From contig CAWFBT010000011.1 of NCBI GenBank assembly GCA_963814095.1, positions 1-64,000 of the forward strand: 64,000 bases of DNA. The letters run 5' to 3'. The notes beneath the pieces are model-generated. The model saw only the letters and a program-made list of their open reading frames with translations, searched no databases and had not been told where the DNA came from. The position numbers and the translations under genes were made by a program. Below are positions 18,579 to 29,370 of the stretch, in pieces (position 1 is the first letter of the stretch; each line of letters begins with the position of its first letter). Source of the stretch: JACVRW01 sp963814095. Lineage in GTDB: Bacteria > Actinomycetota > Thermoleophilia > Solirubrobacterales > Thermoleophilaceae.

Positions 18579-19476
18579 TCAGGCGGCGCGCGCGTAGCGA
18601 CCCGGCGGCTGGCCCACGTAGCGCCTGAACGCCGTGCTGAAGGTGCTCGCCGAGCCGTAGCCGACGCGTTCAGCGACCTCGGTCAGGGCGAGCTCCCGGC
18701 GGCGGAGCAGGTCCTTGGCGAGCGCCATACGCCAGGCGAGCAGGTACTCCATCGGTGGCAGGCCGACCGTGCGATTGAAGCGCTCGAAGAACGCGGAACG
18801 CGAGAGAGTGGCGGCTCGCGCGAGCTGGGACACCGTCCACGAACGCGCGACCTGGCTGTGCATCTCCCGGATCGCCGGCGCCAGTCGCGCGTCGGCGAGC
18901 CCGCGCAACAGTCCGGGGTGCGCGTCCGCAGTCGGGTGTCGATCGCAGCGCTTCGACGAGCAGCAGCTCCACAAGGCGCGTCAGCACGAAGTCGTGTCCG
19001 GATCGCTCTTCGCTCGACTCCTCGCCGACGAGCCGCACCAGGAGCGACAGCCGCTCCGCGCCCTGGACGTGCAGCACGGCCGGCAGCAATGAGCCGATCA
19101 GGGCAGCATCGGGAGAGTCGAACGCGAAGTAGCCGCCGAGCAATCGAACGTCGGGCGGTCCGTCCGGCCTCCCGTGGCGGACCTCATCGGTGGATGCCGA
19201 CGCGATCTTCGGATCGATGCGCTCGGGCGTGGCCGGCTCGAAGCCCGACATGGTGAAGCCGGGCGTGGCCGGTAGCAGCACGAAGTCGCCCGCCTCGATC
19301 GTGATCTCAGGATGACCGTCGACGGCGAGACGACAGCTCCCTTCGAGCACGGTGCAGAAGCTCGGCTCGCCGTACTCCGAGTAGCGGACCGCCCAGCGCC
19401 CGGCGCCGCTGATGCGCTTCGAGAACACCGTGCGCGGCCGAAGCAGCGCGATGACTTCGGAGAGAGGGTCGCTCAT
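18579..19476 (-). CDS. AraC-family regulator with cupin sensor (one frameshift)
   Basis: The N-terminal part is a cupin-type sensor (FCTVLEGSCRLAVDGHPEITIEAGDFVLLP). The C-terminal part is the double HTH: QLARAATLSRSAFFERFNRTVGLPPMEYL and VGYGSASTFSTAFRRYVGQPP. The two parts are in different frames. The switch is around 18935-18960, inside the linker after VELLLVEALR, and is best read as a single-base error. The full product is about 298 residues, usual for AraC regulators with a cupin_6 domain. It is divergent from an SDR oxidoreductase, with a palindrome in the 73-base gap, so it most likely controls that gene and itself. Confidence 0.88.
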
Positions 19477-19499
19477 GCTGGACTCTTGCTAAGAAAATA

Positions 19500-19524
19500 C
19501 GGACTCTACATGGTAGAAAGTCCG
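19500..19524. promoter_or_regulatory. Operator-like palindrome between AraC regulator and SDR gene
   Basis: The 25 bases read CGGAC TCTAC ATG GTAGA AA GTCCG. The inner arms TCTAC/GTAGA are perfect, and the outer arms CGGAC/GTCCG pair with a two-base offset. The element lies in the only intergenic gap between the divergent starts (19476 and 19550), in DNA that is locally AT-richer (AAGAAAATAC just before it). It is a good candidate binding site for the neighbouring regulator, though AraC sites are often direct repeats. Confidence 0.5.
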
Positions 19525-19549
19525 GCCGACGCTCGGTACCTTCGGCGGC

Positions 19550-20293
19550 ATGAAAACCGTGCTCATCACCGGCTGCTCCTCTGGTTACGGCCTGGAGACC
19601 GCGCGCCGCTTCCATGCCGAGGGCTGGAACGTGGTCGCGACGATGCGAACCCCGCGCGAAGGCGTGCTGCCCGAGTCCGAGCGGCTACGGGTGCTCGCCC
19701 TCGATGTCACGAAACCGGATTCGATCGCGGCTGCGCTCGTGGCGAGTGGGCCGGTCGACGTGCTCGTCAACAACGCGGGCCTCGGGCTCATGGGCGCCTT
19801 CGAGGCGACACCGATGGCGACGACGCGCGAGGTCTTCGAGACCAACACCTTCGGCGTGATGGCCATGACGCAGGCGCTGCTGCCGCAGTTCCGCGAGCGG
19901 CGGTCGGGCGTGGTCGTGAACGTGACCTCGAGCGCCACCCTGGCTCGCATGCCGTTGGTCGGCGTCTACACGGCGAGCAAGACGGCCATCGACGGCTTCA
20001 GCGCATCGCTCGCGCTCGAGCTCGAGGAATTCGACGTGAGGGTGAAGCTGGTCGAGCCCGGCTATGGCCCGACGACCGCGTTCACGAGCAACGGAGCATC
20101 GCGCATGGAGGGCCTGATCCCCGAGGCATACGCGCCCTACGCGCAGCGCGTCATGTCCGATTTCGAGCAGCCGGCCAAGGTGACGCATGAGTCCGACGTC
20201 GCCGATGCGGTCTGGCGCGCCGCGAACGACGCGACCGGCCAACTGCGGTTCCCGGCAGGCGCCGATTCGGTGGCGCTGACTCAGCTCCGGTAG
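19550..20293 (+). CDS. Classical short-chain dehydrogenase/reductase
   Basis: The product has 247 residues. The cofactor site TGCSSGYG (residues 7-14), NNAG, the catalytic Ser (NVTSSATLA), and YTASK (Tyr and Lys) are all present, followed by VEPGYGPTTAF. The R after the first strand (ATMRTPREG) favours NADPH. It resembles the subgroup annotated as oxidoreductases acting on small carbonyls. It is divergent from an AraC regulator, which is a common arrangement for inducible SDRs. Its stop lies 18 bases before that of the convergent homoserine dehydrogenase. Confidence 0.92.
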   Translation: MKTVLITGCSSGYGLETARRFHAEGWNVVATMRTPREGVLPESERLRVLALDVTKPDSIAAALVASGPVDVLVNNAGLGLMGAFEATPMATTREVFETNTFGVMAMTQALLPQFRERRSGVVVNVTSSATLARMPLVGVYTASKTAIDGFSASLALELEEFDVRVKLVEPGYGPTTAFTSNGASRMEGLIPEAYAPYAQRVMSDFEQPAKVTHESDVADAVWRAANDATGQLRFPAGADSVALTQLR

Positions 20294-20311
20294 CGAACAG
20301 GCGCCCGGTCG

Positions 20312-21407
20312 TCAGCGCATGGCGCGGCCTCGCGCGACCGCGATCAGGTCGCTGAGGACGCCCTGTCCGGCGAGCTCCGGTCCAGCGCCGGGTCCTGTGA
20401 TGGTGACCTCACCGACGGGACTTGCCTGGCACACGACCGCGTTGGTGGTCCCCTCGACATTTGCGAGCTGATCGTCGGGCCCGACGAGCTCGGGCGCGAC
20501 ACGGGCGCTCACAGTCCCCGCTCCGCCCGGCTCAGAGAACTCGAGCGTGGCCACGTGCTTGACTCGCGCCCCACTTCGCGCCCGCCTTGTCGAAGTCGTC
20601 TCGAGGGATGTCCACGATCCCGCGGCAGGGAACCTGATCGATTCGAAGCTGCCTGCCGAAGACGAGGCTCGACAGGATCATCACCTTCGCCACCGTGTCC
20701 TGGCCCTCGACGTCCGCAGCCGGGTCGCGCTCGGCCAGTCCCGCCGCCTGGGCCTCGGCGAGGGCGTCCTCGTAGGACCTGCCTTCGTTCATCCGAGAGA
20801 GAATGAAGTTTGCGGTCGCGTTGAGCAGACCGCGGAGCGCTATCGGGACCGCTCCCGCCAGGCCGTCGACCAGCCCGCCGAGCACCGGCGTGCCGGACAT
20901 GACCGTCGACTCGGCGCGAAACGCAACGCCGCGGCTGCGAGCGAGGCGCGCGAGCTCCACTCCGTGCAGCGCCACGGGCCACTTGTTCGAGGTCACGACC
21001 GGGATCGCTCGCTCGAGCGCCTCGCGCATGTGCGCGAGGCCAGGCTCCCCGGCCGCGGACGAGCTGGCTGTGACCTCGACAAGGAGGTCGGCCTCGGTCG
21101 CGCGGAGCCCCTCGAGGGCGCTCGGCCATCGGCTGACGCCGGGAAGCTCGGCGATCGATCTCCCGCTGGAGGCCAGCCCGAGCACGGCCGCGAGATCGAG
21201 CCCGTCCCGGTCATGAATGAACCCGTCGCGCGCGTTGGCGAGACCGACGACGGTCACGGCGGCTCCGTACTGGGCCGCGAGCCGCGCCGCCTGCAGGTCG
21301 AGCACCCGGGCGAGCCACTGACCCACCGTGCCAAAGCCGACGAGCCAGATCCGCAGCGGCTTCAAGCCCTGTCCGACAGGTCGCATGCGAGGCTGGTACG
21401 TTCGCAC
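20312..21407 (-). CDS. Homoserine dehydrogenase (one frameshift near 20570)
   Basis: The enzyme reduces aspartate semialdehyde to homoserine for threonine and methionine synthesis. The N-terminal Rossmann part has IWLVGFGTVGQWLARVL. The catalytic domain has VTSNKWPVALHG, AESTVMSGTPVLGGL, GLLNATANFILSRMNEG, YEDALAEAQAAGLAERDPAADVEGQD and AKVMILSSLVFG, all typical. The frame breaks near 20570 (GGCGCGAGTCAAG), and the C-terminal domain (HVATLEFSEPGG ... NAVVCQ) resumes in the next frame up to 20312. There is no ACT domain. Start is either 21407 or the ATG at 21384-21386. It sits alone, away from other threonine genes. Confidence 0.85.
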
Positions 21408-21504
21408 GATGTCGGCCCGGGCGTCCGTCCTGGTCGTTCCCGCGCCGGGCGCCGGATAGCCGCGCGTCGGAATTATCGAGCCGCATCCGGCGTCTACCGG
21501 TTAC

Positions 21505-21945
21505 ATGAGGCCTCTTCGAATTGAGTCTCAGCGGCGCTTCCCGGTTTCGGTCGCCGACGGCTACGCGTACATCACCGATCCCCTCCGCTGGCCCGAGTAC
21601 TGGCCGCGCTTCGTGCGCCTCGATCCGGACTCGCGCTGGCGCAATCCAGGCGACCGGGCCCGGATAACGCTGCGGCTGCTCGGTCGCGAAGTCGAGCTCG
21701 ACATGACGCTCGAGCGCATCGAGCCGGGCAAACTCGTCGAGTACACGAGCGTGCAGCGCGGGCTTCCCGCCGCACGCCACCGGCGTCACTTCGACGAGTC
21801 CGGCGGCGAGCTCGACTATCGCGTCGTGGTCGAGTACTCCTCGCGGCCCGGCTGGCGGGGCATCCTCGACCGCACGGTCGTGCGGCGCGCGATCGCGCGC
21901 ACGGTCGACGAGACCTTGGCGAACCTAGGCCGGCTACTCACGTAG
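21505..21945 (+). CDS. SRPBCC-fold (polyketide cyclase/START-like) protein
   Basis: The 146-residue product has the typical START/SRPBCC pattern: IESQRRFPVSVADGYAYI (first strand and helix), a WPEYWPRFVRLD segment, GDRARITLRLLGREVEL strands, and a long C-terminal helix (RAIARTVDETLANLGRLL). Such proteins bind small hydrophobic ligands or act as cyclases or co-chaperones. Nothing in the neighbourhood indicates a ligand. It is divergent from homoserine dehydrogenase, with 97 bases between the starts, and lies 53 bases before the metallopeptidase gene on the same strand. Confidence 0.75.
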   Translation: MRPLRIESQRRFPVSVADGYAYITDPLRWPEYWPRFVRLDPDSRWRNPGDRARITLRLLGREVELDMTLERIEPGKLVEYTSVQRGLPAARHRRHFDESGGELDYRVVVEYSSRPGWRGILDRTVVRRAIARTVDETLANLGRLLT

Positions 21946-21998
21946 GGATCCGCTCGAGCCTTAGACGGCGTTTAGCGCCGGTAGCCACGGTTCCGCGC

Positions 21999-22775
21999 AT
22001 GAATTCTCGGAAACGCCGCCGGCTGCTCGCCGGCACCGGAGTGCTGCTGGCGCTCGCGCTTGCAGGTGCCTGGCAGCTGCTCGGCTCCGCCGAGGCCGAG
22101 CCCGCACCCCAGAACCTCGTCCTCGGCACGACTGACGCCGAAGAGCCAGAGACGATCGAGCAGTTCCTGACCGCCGTAACGACGGACGTCGATACCTACT
22201 GGACAGGCGTGTTCGAGGAGTCGGGCCTATCGGAACCTCGGGTCGCCTACTACTGGATCCCCCCCGGCGGCAGCGCGGCCAGCGCGTGCGGCGATGAGAG
22301 CGGCACCCTCGGCGACAGCGCCGCGGCCTACTGCATGGCCGACGACACGATCTACATCTCAGAGCAGTTCGCGAGTGGCATCTACAGCGGTGCGCTCGAC
22401 GAGGCGCTCCCGGGGAGCTCGCAGGGATACGGGCAGACGGTCGGCGACTTCGCTGTCGCATACATCGTGGCGCACGAGTACGGCCACCAGATTCAGGACG
22501 AGCTCGGCATCTTTCAGGAGTACGGCGCCACGTTGCCGACGATGGCCTTCGAACTGCAGGCGGACTGCTACGCCGGTACCTGGGCGGCAAGCGCCTATGA
22601 GGAGAATCGGCTCGAGGAGGGTGACCTTCAGGAGGCGCTCGACGCCGCGCTGGCGGTCGGCGATTTCGACTCCGGCAGCCCCGGCCATCACGGCACGCCC
22701 GAACAGCGCGAGGCGGCGTGGTACAGCGGCTTCCAGTCGGGCGACCCGTCGGAGTGCAGCTCGTATCTCCAGTGA
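21999..22775 (+). CDS. Membrane-anchored neutral zinc metallopeptidase (YpfJ-like)
   Basis: The 258-residue product has a basic N-terminus and one signal-anchor helix (LLAGTGVLLALALAGAWQLL). An extracellular domain with the zinc motif HEYGH at residues 159-163 follows, and then FELQADCYAGTW, which supplies the third ligand in this family (putative neutral zinc metallopeptidase, PF04228 type). CYAGTWAASAY and PGHHGTPEQREAAWYSGF are also typical. The physiological substrate of these proteases is not established. The stop is 16 bases from that of the huge convergent gene downstream. Confidence 0.9.
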   Translation: MNSRKRRRLLAGTGVLLALALAGAWQLLGSAEAEPAPQNLVLGTTDAEEPETIEQFLTAVTTDVDTYWTGVFEESGLSEPRVAYYWIPPGGSAASACGDESGTLGDSAAAYCMADDTIYISEQFASGIYSGALDEALPGSSQGYGQTVGDFAVAYIVAHEYGHQIQDELGIFQEYGATLPTMAFELQADCYAGTWAASAYEENRLEEGDLQEALDAALAVGDFDSGSPGHHGTPEQREAAWYSGFQSGDPSECSSYLQ

Positions 22776-22791
22776 TGGCCGGCCGCGAGCC

Positions 22792-25700
22792 TCAGATCCT
22801 GACCGTGATCCGGCGTGTCAGCTTCGGCTTGACGCGGAGCCGCGCCGCGGCGCTCGTGCGCCCGTCCTTCGCCTCGGCGCGCACCCGGATCTGGGCGCCG
22901 AGGCGCGCGTCGTAGAAGGGGACGCGCGTCGAGCTGCCACGGACGCTGCGGGTGAGCACGCGGCCGTCGCCGACCTTCACGGTCAGCCTGTAGCGCGCCG
23001 CCTCGGGCACTCTGCGCCAGCTCAGCGCGAGCCCGGCGCGCCGCACGCGCGCGTGCACGACGCCGGGAGCGGGCACGCGCGGCGGCGCCGGCGCGACGTA
23101 GCTCGTGAGCGCGACGCGGCGGCGCGGCATGCCGTTCTGCTCGACGATCGCGAACACCCGCCGCTTGCCGGCCGTGCCGTGGCCCTTCGGGAAGCGGAGC
23201 GCGCCGTGGGTGCCGGTCGCCACGCCGATCTGCCGGCCGACCGTGCGGCCCTCCTCGAAGAAGGTCACGCGCTGGCCCGGGACCGGGGCGACCCGGTACA
23301 CGAGCCGGCGCCCGGCGCCGTGGCCGCGCACGCGCGCGAGCACGCGCGACTGCGGCAGGTCGCGCCGCGTCGACAGCGCGCGGATCGCGGGAGAGCCCGG
23401 TTGCGTCTCGATCGTCCAGACGCCGGCCGGCGGGCGCCCGCGCACGGTGAGGATGCTGCGGCGGGCGCGCTCGAGGTGCAGGAGCGAGGCCGACCGGGTG
23501 CCCTGTGACCGGGCTGCCGTCGTCGACGTACCTGCGCCCGCGCGGGTCCGTGACGGTGATGCGCGGCGCGCCGCCGGCGCCGTCGACCTCGAACGAGATC
23601 GCCCGGCGCCCGGACGGCACGCGCACGCGCGTGCGCGTGGTCGCACCGAGTGGCGTGAAGCCACCCTGCTCCGCGACGCTCATCGCAGCGAGCGGCGCGG
23701 GCAGATGGCGAGAGATGTAGACGGAGGTGCTCGGTCAGATCACAGCCGCCGAAGACGTCGCCGCTGCCCGTGTCCCAGTTGTACTCGAAGCCGGCGATCG
23801 ACGCGCACCCCGCCACGCCCTTCGACGAGACGAGTCCCTGCATGTTGGGGCAGATGAAGAGCAGGCAGACCTCGCCCTTGCCGTAGAACTGGAAGGCGAA
23901 GTCCGGCTCGACGTAGACGAGCCCCTCGACGCTCGCCGACACCGACACGATCACGAGGTCCCAGTCGAAGCCGCCGCCGAACTTGATCTTGACGAGGTTG
24001 TTGCCCTTGTGCAGGTCGAAGTGCGCGTTTGCCAGCTCCCAGTCGTCGAACAGCGTCACGTTGCCCGCGGCCCGTAACCAGGTCTCGGTTTGCTGCGCGA
24101 CGTAGTTGTTCGCGCCACAACCGGAGGCCTTGTCGCCGCCCTCGAGGATCGCGATCAGGAAGCAGGCGTTGACTCCGATAGGGCCGTTGGGCGGCACGCG
24201 GAGGCCCACCTTCCCCTGCAGCGTGAAGGGCTTCGAGGTGCCGTAGACCCCCAGGCAGTGAAGACCGACCCAGGGCGCCGAGTCGCCAGGTCCGACTGCA
24301 GCTTGAGAGTGGCGCCGCCGTGCTGGAAGCTGCCGCCCTCGCTGAGCGAGAAGCCGGACGGACCGCCCTTGCCGCACGTGATCGACGACTGCTCCGGGGG
24401 CAGGTAGGGCGCGTCGAGGCCGGCGCCGAACAGCAGGATCGTGCCGCCGCCGAACCAGCCGCCGCCGTAAGACGCCTTGCGATGGTTGATCTCGACGTCC
24501 TCCGTCTCGAACGGGCCGATCGACGCGTCGGGCAGCTGCATCGTGAAGTCGACCTCGTCGTTCGCGGACGCGGAGGCCTGTACCGGGTTCAGCGACACCT
24601 CGCCCGTGCCGGTGAAGACCTCGGGCAGCTTCAGCGTGAGGCGCGCGAGCGCCGGCTTGGCGCCCGGGAAGAAGTAGAAGTGGCCGCCCTTCACGTTCAG
24701 GCCTGCCACCGAGTTCGGCCCGGCGCTGATCAGGTTGCCGCCGCCGCTGTAGGGCTCGTAGGGCAGATCGATCGCGCTCTTCCCGAGCTCCGGGATGAAC
24801 TTGGCCTTGGGGAGGCTGAGCGTGTCGCCCGGATGCACGGGCTGCAGCTGCAGGATGTCCGGCAGTCCGCCGTTCTCGTAGTTGCCGGGGCCCCAGCGGA
24901 AGGTGATGAAGAGGCCGCTCTCCCAGCCGCCCGGCGTGATCGCCGTGATCTTGGCGCTGCCCGGGTGGACGAGCGGCTCGATCCAGTTCGAGCGAGCGTC
25001 GACCTTGACGCCGCCCATGATCAGGTGGTCGCCCGCGAAGGGGCGGTAGGTGGTGCAGCAGACGCCCTTCGAGGCCACGGCGTCCGAGCCGGGCTGCGCC
25101 GGCGGGATCTTGATGAAGCAGTGGTCCGACGTCGTGACGGAGACTCCGTTCAGCTTCACCGGCCCGCAGTGGGTGGCGGTCACCTTCAGCTTGATCGTCT
25201 TCTTCACGTACCACGTGGAGGTGAACGACTTGGCGGCGCTCGCGCCCTGACTCGAGCCGGGCACGATGGCGCTCGTCTTCGTCACGCGCGCCGTGAGGCT
25301 GACGTTGTAGAGCCCGCCCGACTTGTAGGTGTGCGTGAGCACCTCGGGCGCCGTGCCGTTCTTGTCGAGCTGGGCCGGCGCCTTCGTCCCGTCGCCGAAG
25401 TTCCACTGGATCGGCGTGACCTTGGCCTTCGACTTCTCGAACAGCTGCTTCGAGTCGTTCAGGAGCTCCTCGAGGCATGGCCCGCCCTGGCTCGCCTGTG
25501 CTACAGCCTGGCCGCCGGCCTGCGGCCCGAACTGGCTGCCGAGGTCACCGGCGTCGGGCAGGCCGACCGGGTAGCCCAGGTCGAGCTTCTGCTGGACGCT
25601 CAGCTTGTACTTGTCGTGGCCTGCCACGAGCGGCGTGCAGTCGGCCCGCGTCTCGGGCGCCTGCGAGCTGAACGTGATCGGGAAGCCCTCCAGCTCGTAG

Positions 25701-27808
25701 CCGCTCACCGAGATCTGCGGGCAGGCGACGTCGTCGTCCTCCGCGCATTCGGTCGCGGACACCGAGTCGTCATCCGGGTCGAGCTGCGTCACTCCCGTCC
25801 CGACTGCCACGTCCGCCTGCGTCGTCGTCTTGACGCCGTCCGCGGTCACGGCGCTGACCGCCACGGGAAAGACGCCCGAGCGCGGGAAGGTGCGCGTGAA
25901 GGTGTTCTTCGCGGTCAGGTCGCTCCCCTTGCTGACGAGCACCGCCGTGCCGAGCTGCGGGGGCCCGGCTGACGACAGCGCGCGCCGGCCGCGCCGATTG
26001 GGGACGCCGTGCAACGCCAGCCGGACGCGTGGATGCACCGGCTTGAGGCGACCGAAGTCCCAGGCGAAGTGCGAGATGGGCGAGTGGCTGTCGTGCAGGT
26101 TCGCGAGCTTGAAGGTCACCTTCTGGCCCGGCTTCGGATTCAGCGGCGACCAGACGAGCTGCGACATCAGCGGGCGGTCGACCAGCACGTCCTGCGCGTA
26201 CTCGCGCCGCCGGCCGGACGCGTCCAGCGTGCGCAGGCCGACGCGGATGCGGCCGGGCTTCGTGAACGCGTGGCGCACCAGGCGCTCGCCGGCGGCGTCG
26301 TCGAAGTCGCCGTCTCCGTCGAGCTCCCAGCGGCGCTCGACGACGCGCGCGCTCGTCGCGGGGGCCGTGAACAGCGCGGGCTCGCCGAAGGTCACGGCGG
26401 AGGGGCCGAGCCGCGGCGCGGGGCCGTCGTCGGCGGGCGGAGACTCGGGCGTCGAGGGCGGCGCCGGCGGCTCGCTTGCGACGAGGTAGCGCGCCAGCAG
26501 CACGTTCGGACTGCCGAGCCGCGGATCGCTGCGGCCGGCGGTCACGATCTTGCCGTCGTCCTGCAGGGCGATGCCGTTGGCCTCGCCGCGCGGAGTCAGG
26601 GCGATCCCGCCACCCGCGAATGAGGAGTCGAGGCCGCCGTTCGCACCGACGCGCGCGACCATCATCCTGGTCTCGCCGCCGTCCGCGACGTGGCCGGCGA
26701 TCACGAGCCGCCCGCTCGCGTCGACGGTCAGGGCGTGGCCGGCCGCCTCGCGCGCGGAGCCGATCGCGAACAGCTGGCTGCCGCTTCCGTTGAAGCCGCG
26801 GTCGAGTGCGCCGGCGTCGGTGTAGCGGGCCAGCGCGAGCTTGCGCACCCCGCCGTCGAGCGCCGAGCCGGCGAGCGTGGGCTTCCCGCCGACTATCTCG
26901 AGCGCCAGCGCGCGCGGGTCGCCGCCGTCGCCGAGCGGCGTGAGCGTGAAGCCGTCGCCGCCAAAGCTGCCGTCGAGCGCGCCGCTCGTCGTCAGGCGCG
27001 CCGCGAGCAGCCCTCGGGCGCCGGCGGCGTTCGTCGCGGATCCGGCCAGCACCGGCCGGTCCGCGCTGTCGATCGCCACGTCGAGCGCCTCCGACGACGG
27101 CGCCGCCGCGAAGTCGGGCAGCGCCACGCCGGGCGGCGAGCCGGACGGGCTGAAGGTCGCGTCGAGCGCCCCGGCCCCGGTCAGCCGCGCCACGAACGCA
27201 CGCTCCCTGCCGCCCGCCGTGACCGCGCCGGCGACGACGATCCGGCCCTGCGAGTCGAGCGCGAGGCCGGACGCGCCGAGCGCGGTCGCGCCGGCCAGCG
27301 GTTCGATCAGCCGAACGCCAGGCTGGGCGCCGGGCAGGTTGAAGCTCGAGTCGGGCACGCCAGCCGCGCTCAGCCGTGCGACGAACAGCTTCAGGACACC
27401 GCCGTCGCGCGCGTAGCCGGCGACCACGAGCCGCCCGGCGCCGTCGCGGGCGAGCGCCTGCGCCTCGGCCTCGCCGCCGTCGCCGATCGCCATCAGGACG
27501 GGGCCGCCCGCCGCGAACCCCGGGTCGGGCGCGCCGCTCGGTGTGAAGCGGGCGAGCATCGCCTTCAGCTGAGCACCGTCGGCTGCCCCGCCGGCCACCT
27601 GGAGGGCGCCGCCCGGCAGGCGCACGAGCGCTGCGGCGGACGAGCCCGTTCCGGATCCCGGCGCGGAGCTCACGAGACCATCCGAGTCGAACGAGGGGTC
27701 GAGGTCCCCGGGTGCCGCGGATGCCAATCCGACCAGCGCCGCCGCCGCGGCCAGCGCCGCGATCAAAAGGGCTGTGGAGGTGCGTCGTTGCAGTCGAGTC
27801 CTTCGCAC
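22792..27808 (-). CDS. Very large secreted delta-60 repeat/PKD protein (three frameshifts)
   Basis: The secreted product is about 1670 residues. I start it at the GTG at 27806-27808, which follows an AGGAGGA ribosome-binding site. A signal peptide (ALLIAALAAAAALVGLASA) is followed by about seven delta-60 repeats (motifs like GALDxSFGGDG, DxxGRLVVAGxA). Then come three PKD-like modules (WELDGDGDFDD, FAWDFG, IQWNFGDGT) and a long beta-rich, cysteine-bearing region. Frames change near 24280, 23730 and 23500; each time the protein resumes. The C-terminus (VPEAARYRLTVKVGDGR ... ITVRI) looks like a fibronectin-type domain. A cell-surface or extracellular structural or adhesive role is likely; no enzyme motif was found. 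Confidence 0.8.
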
Positions 27809-27987
27809 TGCGTCCTCCTGTGCTCGCTTGCGGACGAGTGTGCTCGCACGTACCGCAAAGCGCAGTACCAAGCTGGTCTCGATCAGGTCTCAGCACCAGA
27901 CTGGCCACACCCGTATCCCCGGCGCGGGGACGGCGCCCCGATCAGCAGCCGGTTTCACGACGGTCCGCGGGGGATAAGCGGCTCCTA

Positions 27988-29370
27988 ATGGAGGCGACCA
28001 CCGCAGATACCGCCGCCGAGCGGCGAGGGGGCGAGCAGCAGACCAACCTGCGGAGGGCGATCGGCCCCAGGCTGCTGACCGTCTTCATCGTCGGGGACAT
28101 CCTCGGCGCCGGCATCTACGCACTCGTCGGCGAGGTCGGTGCGGAGGTCGGCGGCGCGATCTGGACGGCCTTCATGGCGGCCTTCGTCCTGGCGCTGTTC
28201 ACGGCCTTTGCGTACGCCGAGCTCGTGTCGAAGTACCCGCGCGCGGCCGGCGCGGCGCTCTACAGCCAGCGCGCCTTCCGGACGCCCTTCTTCACGTTCA
28301 TGGTCGCCTTCGCTGTCATGTCCTCCGGAATCGCCTCCGCGAGCACGCTCGCGCGCGCCTTCGCCGGCGACTACCTGTCCGAGTTCGTCGACCTGCCACT
28401 GGTGCTCGCCGCGATCGCGATGATCCTGATCGTCGCGGCGATCAACATGCGCGGGATCGCGGAGTCGGTCCAGGTGAACCTCGTGCTCACCGCGATCGAG
28501 GTCTTCGGCCTCGTGCTCATCGTGGTCATCGGCATCGCAGCGCTCGGCGAGAGCTCGGGTGACTTCTCGCGCAACTTCGAGTTCAAGGAGGGGGAGGGCG
28601 TGGTCGCGGCGATCGTCGGCGGCAGCGCGCTCGCCTTCTACGCCATGATCGGATTCGAGGATTCGGTCAACGTCGCAGAGGAGACGAAGCAGCCGTCGCG
28701 CACCTTCCCGCGCGCGCTCTTCACCGGCCTTGCGATCGCAGGCGTGCTCTACCTGCTCGTGACGCTCACGGCCTCATACGTCGTGCCGACAGACCAGCTG
28801 TCCGGGTCGGACGCGCCGCTGCTCGAGGTCGTCGAAGTCGGCCCGCTCGGCATCTCGACTCGCGTGTTCGCGTTCATCGCGCTGATGGCGGTCGCGAACA
28901 GCGCGCTGATCAACATGATCATGGCCTCGCGGATCGTCTACGGGATGGCGGACCAGGGGATCGTGGCGCGCGTCTTCGCGCGCACGCTGCCGAGCCGCCG
29001 CACCCCCGTGGCGGCGATCATCTTCACGACCGCGATCGCCATCGTGCTGATCTCGACCGGCGACCTGTCGACGCTCGCCGACACGACGGTCGTGCTGCTG
29101 CTCGCCGTCTTCACGATCGTCAACATCGCGGTGCTCGTGCTGCGCCGCGAGTCGGTCGAGCACGAGCACTTCCATGCGCCGTCCGTCTTCCCCGTGCTCG
29201 GTGCGCTGATCTCGGTCGCGCTGCTCGTGGACACCGCACTTGACGACGCCTCCGTGTTCCTGCGCGCCGCGATCCTGCTTGTGGTCGGGGCGGGGCTGTG
29301 GGTCGTCAACAGGCTTGTTGCGGGCCCGCCCGATGCGGAGCTCGACGCCGAGGGACTGCGCGCCGGCTAG
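27988..29370 (+). CDS. APC-superfamily amino acid permease
   Basis: The product has 460 residues from the ATG at 27988 and about 12 membrane helices. The first helix has the unwound-helix motif VGDILGAGIYALVG typical of APC substrate binding. YPRAAGAALYSQRAF, IGFEDSVNVAEETKQPSRTFPRAL and RIVYGMADQGIVA also match the family. The substrate is not determined. Upstream (27809-27987) is a divergent promoter region shared with the delta-60 gene, without a clear operator. Its TAG (29368-29370) overlaps the TAG of the next, convergent gene within one CTAG. Confidence 0.9.
   Translation: MEATTADTAAERRGGEQQTNLRRAIGPRLLTVFIVGDILGAGIYALVGEVGAEVGGAIWTAFMAAFVLALFTAFAYAELVSKYPRAAGAALYSQRAFRTPFFTFMVAFAVMSSGIASASTLARAFAGDYLSEFVDLPLVLAAIAMILIVAAINMRGIAESVQVNLVLTAIEVFGLVLIVVIGIAALGESSGDFSRNFEFKEGEGVVAAIVGGSALAFYAMIGFEDSVNVAEETKQPSRTFPRALFTGLAIAGVLYLLVTLTASYVVPTDQLSGSDAPLLEVVEVGPLGISTRVFAFIALMAVANSALINMIMASRIVYGMADQGIVARVFARTLPSRRTPVAAIIFTTAIAIVLISTGDLSTLADTTVVLLLAVFTIVNIAVLVLRRESVEHEHFHAPSVFPVLGALISVALLVDTALDDASVFLRAAILLVVGAGLWVVNRLVAGPPDAELDAEGLRAG

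Noticed and set aside
25770..27908. A 712-codon frame in another leftward register over the delta-60 gene
   Set aside because: Arg-rich shadow; the delta-60 and PKD motifs are all in the other frame.
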